Assembly: GCF_020184175.1 (NCBI RefSeq)
Contig: NC_065531.1
Location: 49,497,213 to 49,561,212, forward strand
DNA: 64,000 bases
Origin: Aphis gossypii
Taxonomy: Eukaryota; Arthropoda; Insecta; Hemiptera; Aphididae
Reading direction: 5' to 3'
The position numbers and the translations under genes were made by a program. Under the pieces are notes generated by a model. That model made no database searches. It was not told the origin of the DNA and was given only the letters and a program-made list of their open reading frames with translations. This document shows positions 63,865-64,000 of this stretch, one piece after another. Each line of letters opens with the position of its first letter. Position 1 is the first letter of the stretch.

Positions 63865-64000
63865 GTGTGTTTGATATAGTTTATTATATAATTTTTTCAT
63901 TCTTGTTTTATAAAATGTTTATAATGAAGTATGAACAAAATCATCCGTTATATATATTACGATATTTTTGTATATATTCACCCAATAAGTAAAAAAATAG

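Overview
The window is nuclear DNA from an insect, most likely an aphid (Hemiptera). It is strongly AT-rich, with GT-AG introns up to about 14 kb, frequent TAGGTACCTA-type words, short runs of the insect telomere motif TTAGG, and decayed DNA transposons. The species call is an inference from style; no search was possible.

From 2.7 to 39.6 kb, on the + strand, lies the 3' three quarters of a polypeptide N-acetylgalactosaminyltransferase gene (glycosyltransferase family GT27, mucin-type O-glycosylation in the Golgi). It resembles insect Pgant9 best. I could place eleven exons. The 5' exons (cytoplasmic tail, membrane anchor, stem, start of the catalytic domain) lie upstream of the window. Two exon positions are duplicated. 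One pair encodes a segment of the catalytic domain (10562-10710 and 24457-24602). The other pair encodes the first repeat of the C-terminal ricin-type lectin domain (34664-34774 and 35237-35332). For the catalytic pair the reading frame survives only if exactly one copy is used, so the gene appears to make two catalytic versions and two lectin versions, potentially four enzymes. This is the main finding.

From 39.6 to 45.1 kb I see no gene. From 45.1 to 51.1 kb there is a decayed open frame, then a pair of inverted arms of about 570 bp (45806-46381 and 50348-50910) that carry the same putative TATA box and start codon pointing outward. The right arm leads into an intact first-exon candidate; the left copy stops after 21 codons. 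A GC-rich island at 52.9-54.0 kb holds a minus-strand gene for an unrecognised acidic 156-residue protein with CCAAT and TATA boxes.

From 56 to 63 kb the DNA is mostly repeats: degenerate tandem units of about 550 bp, a dead MULE-type transposase on the minus strand, and a foldback Mutator-like element with a perfect 9-bp target duplication. The window ends with two exons of a major-facilitator transporter of the MFSD12 type on the + strand, which continues past the window.
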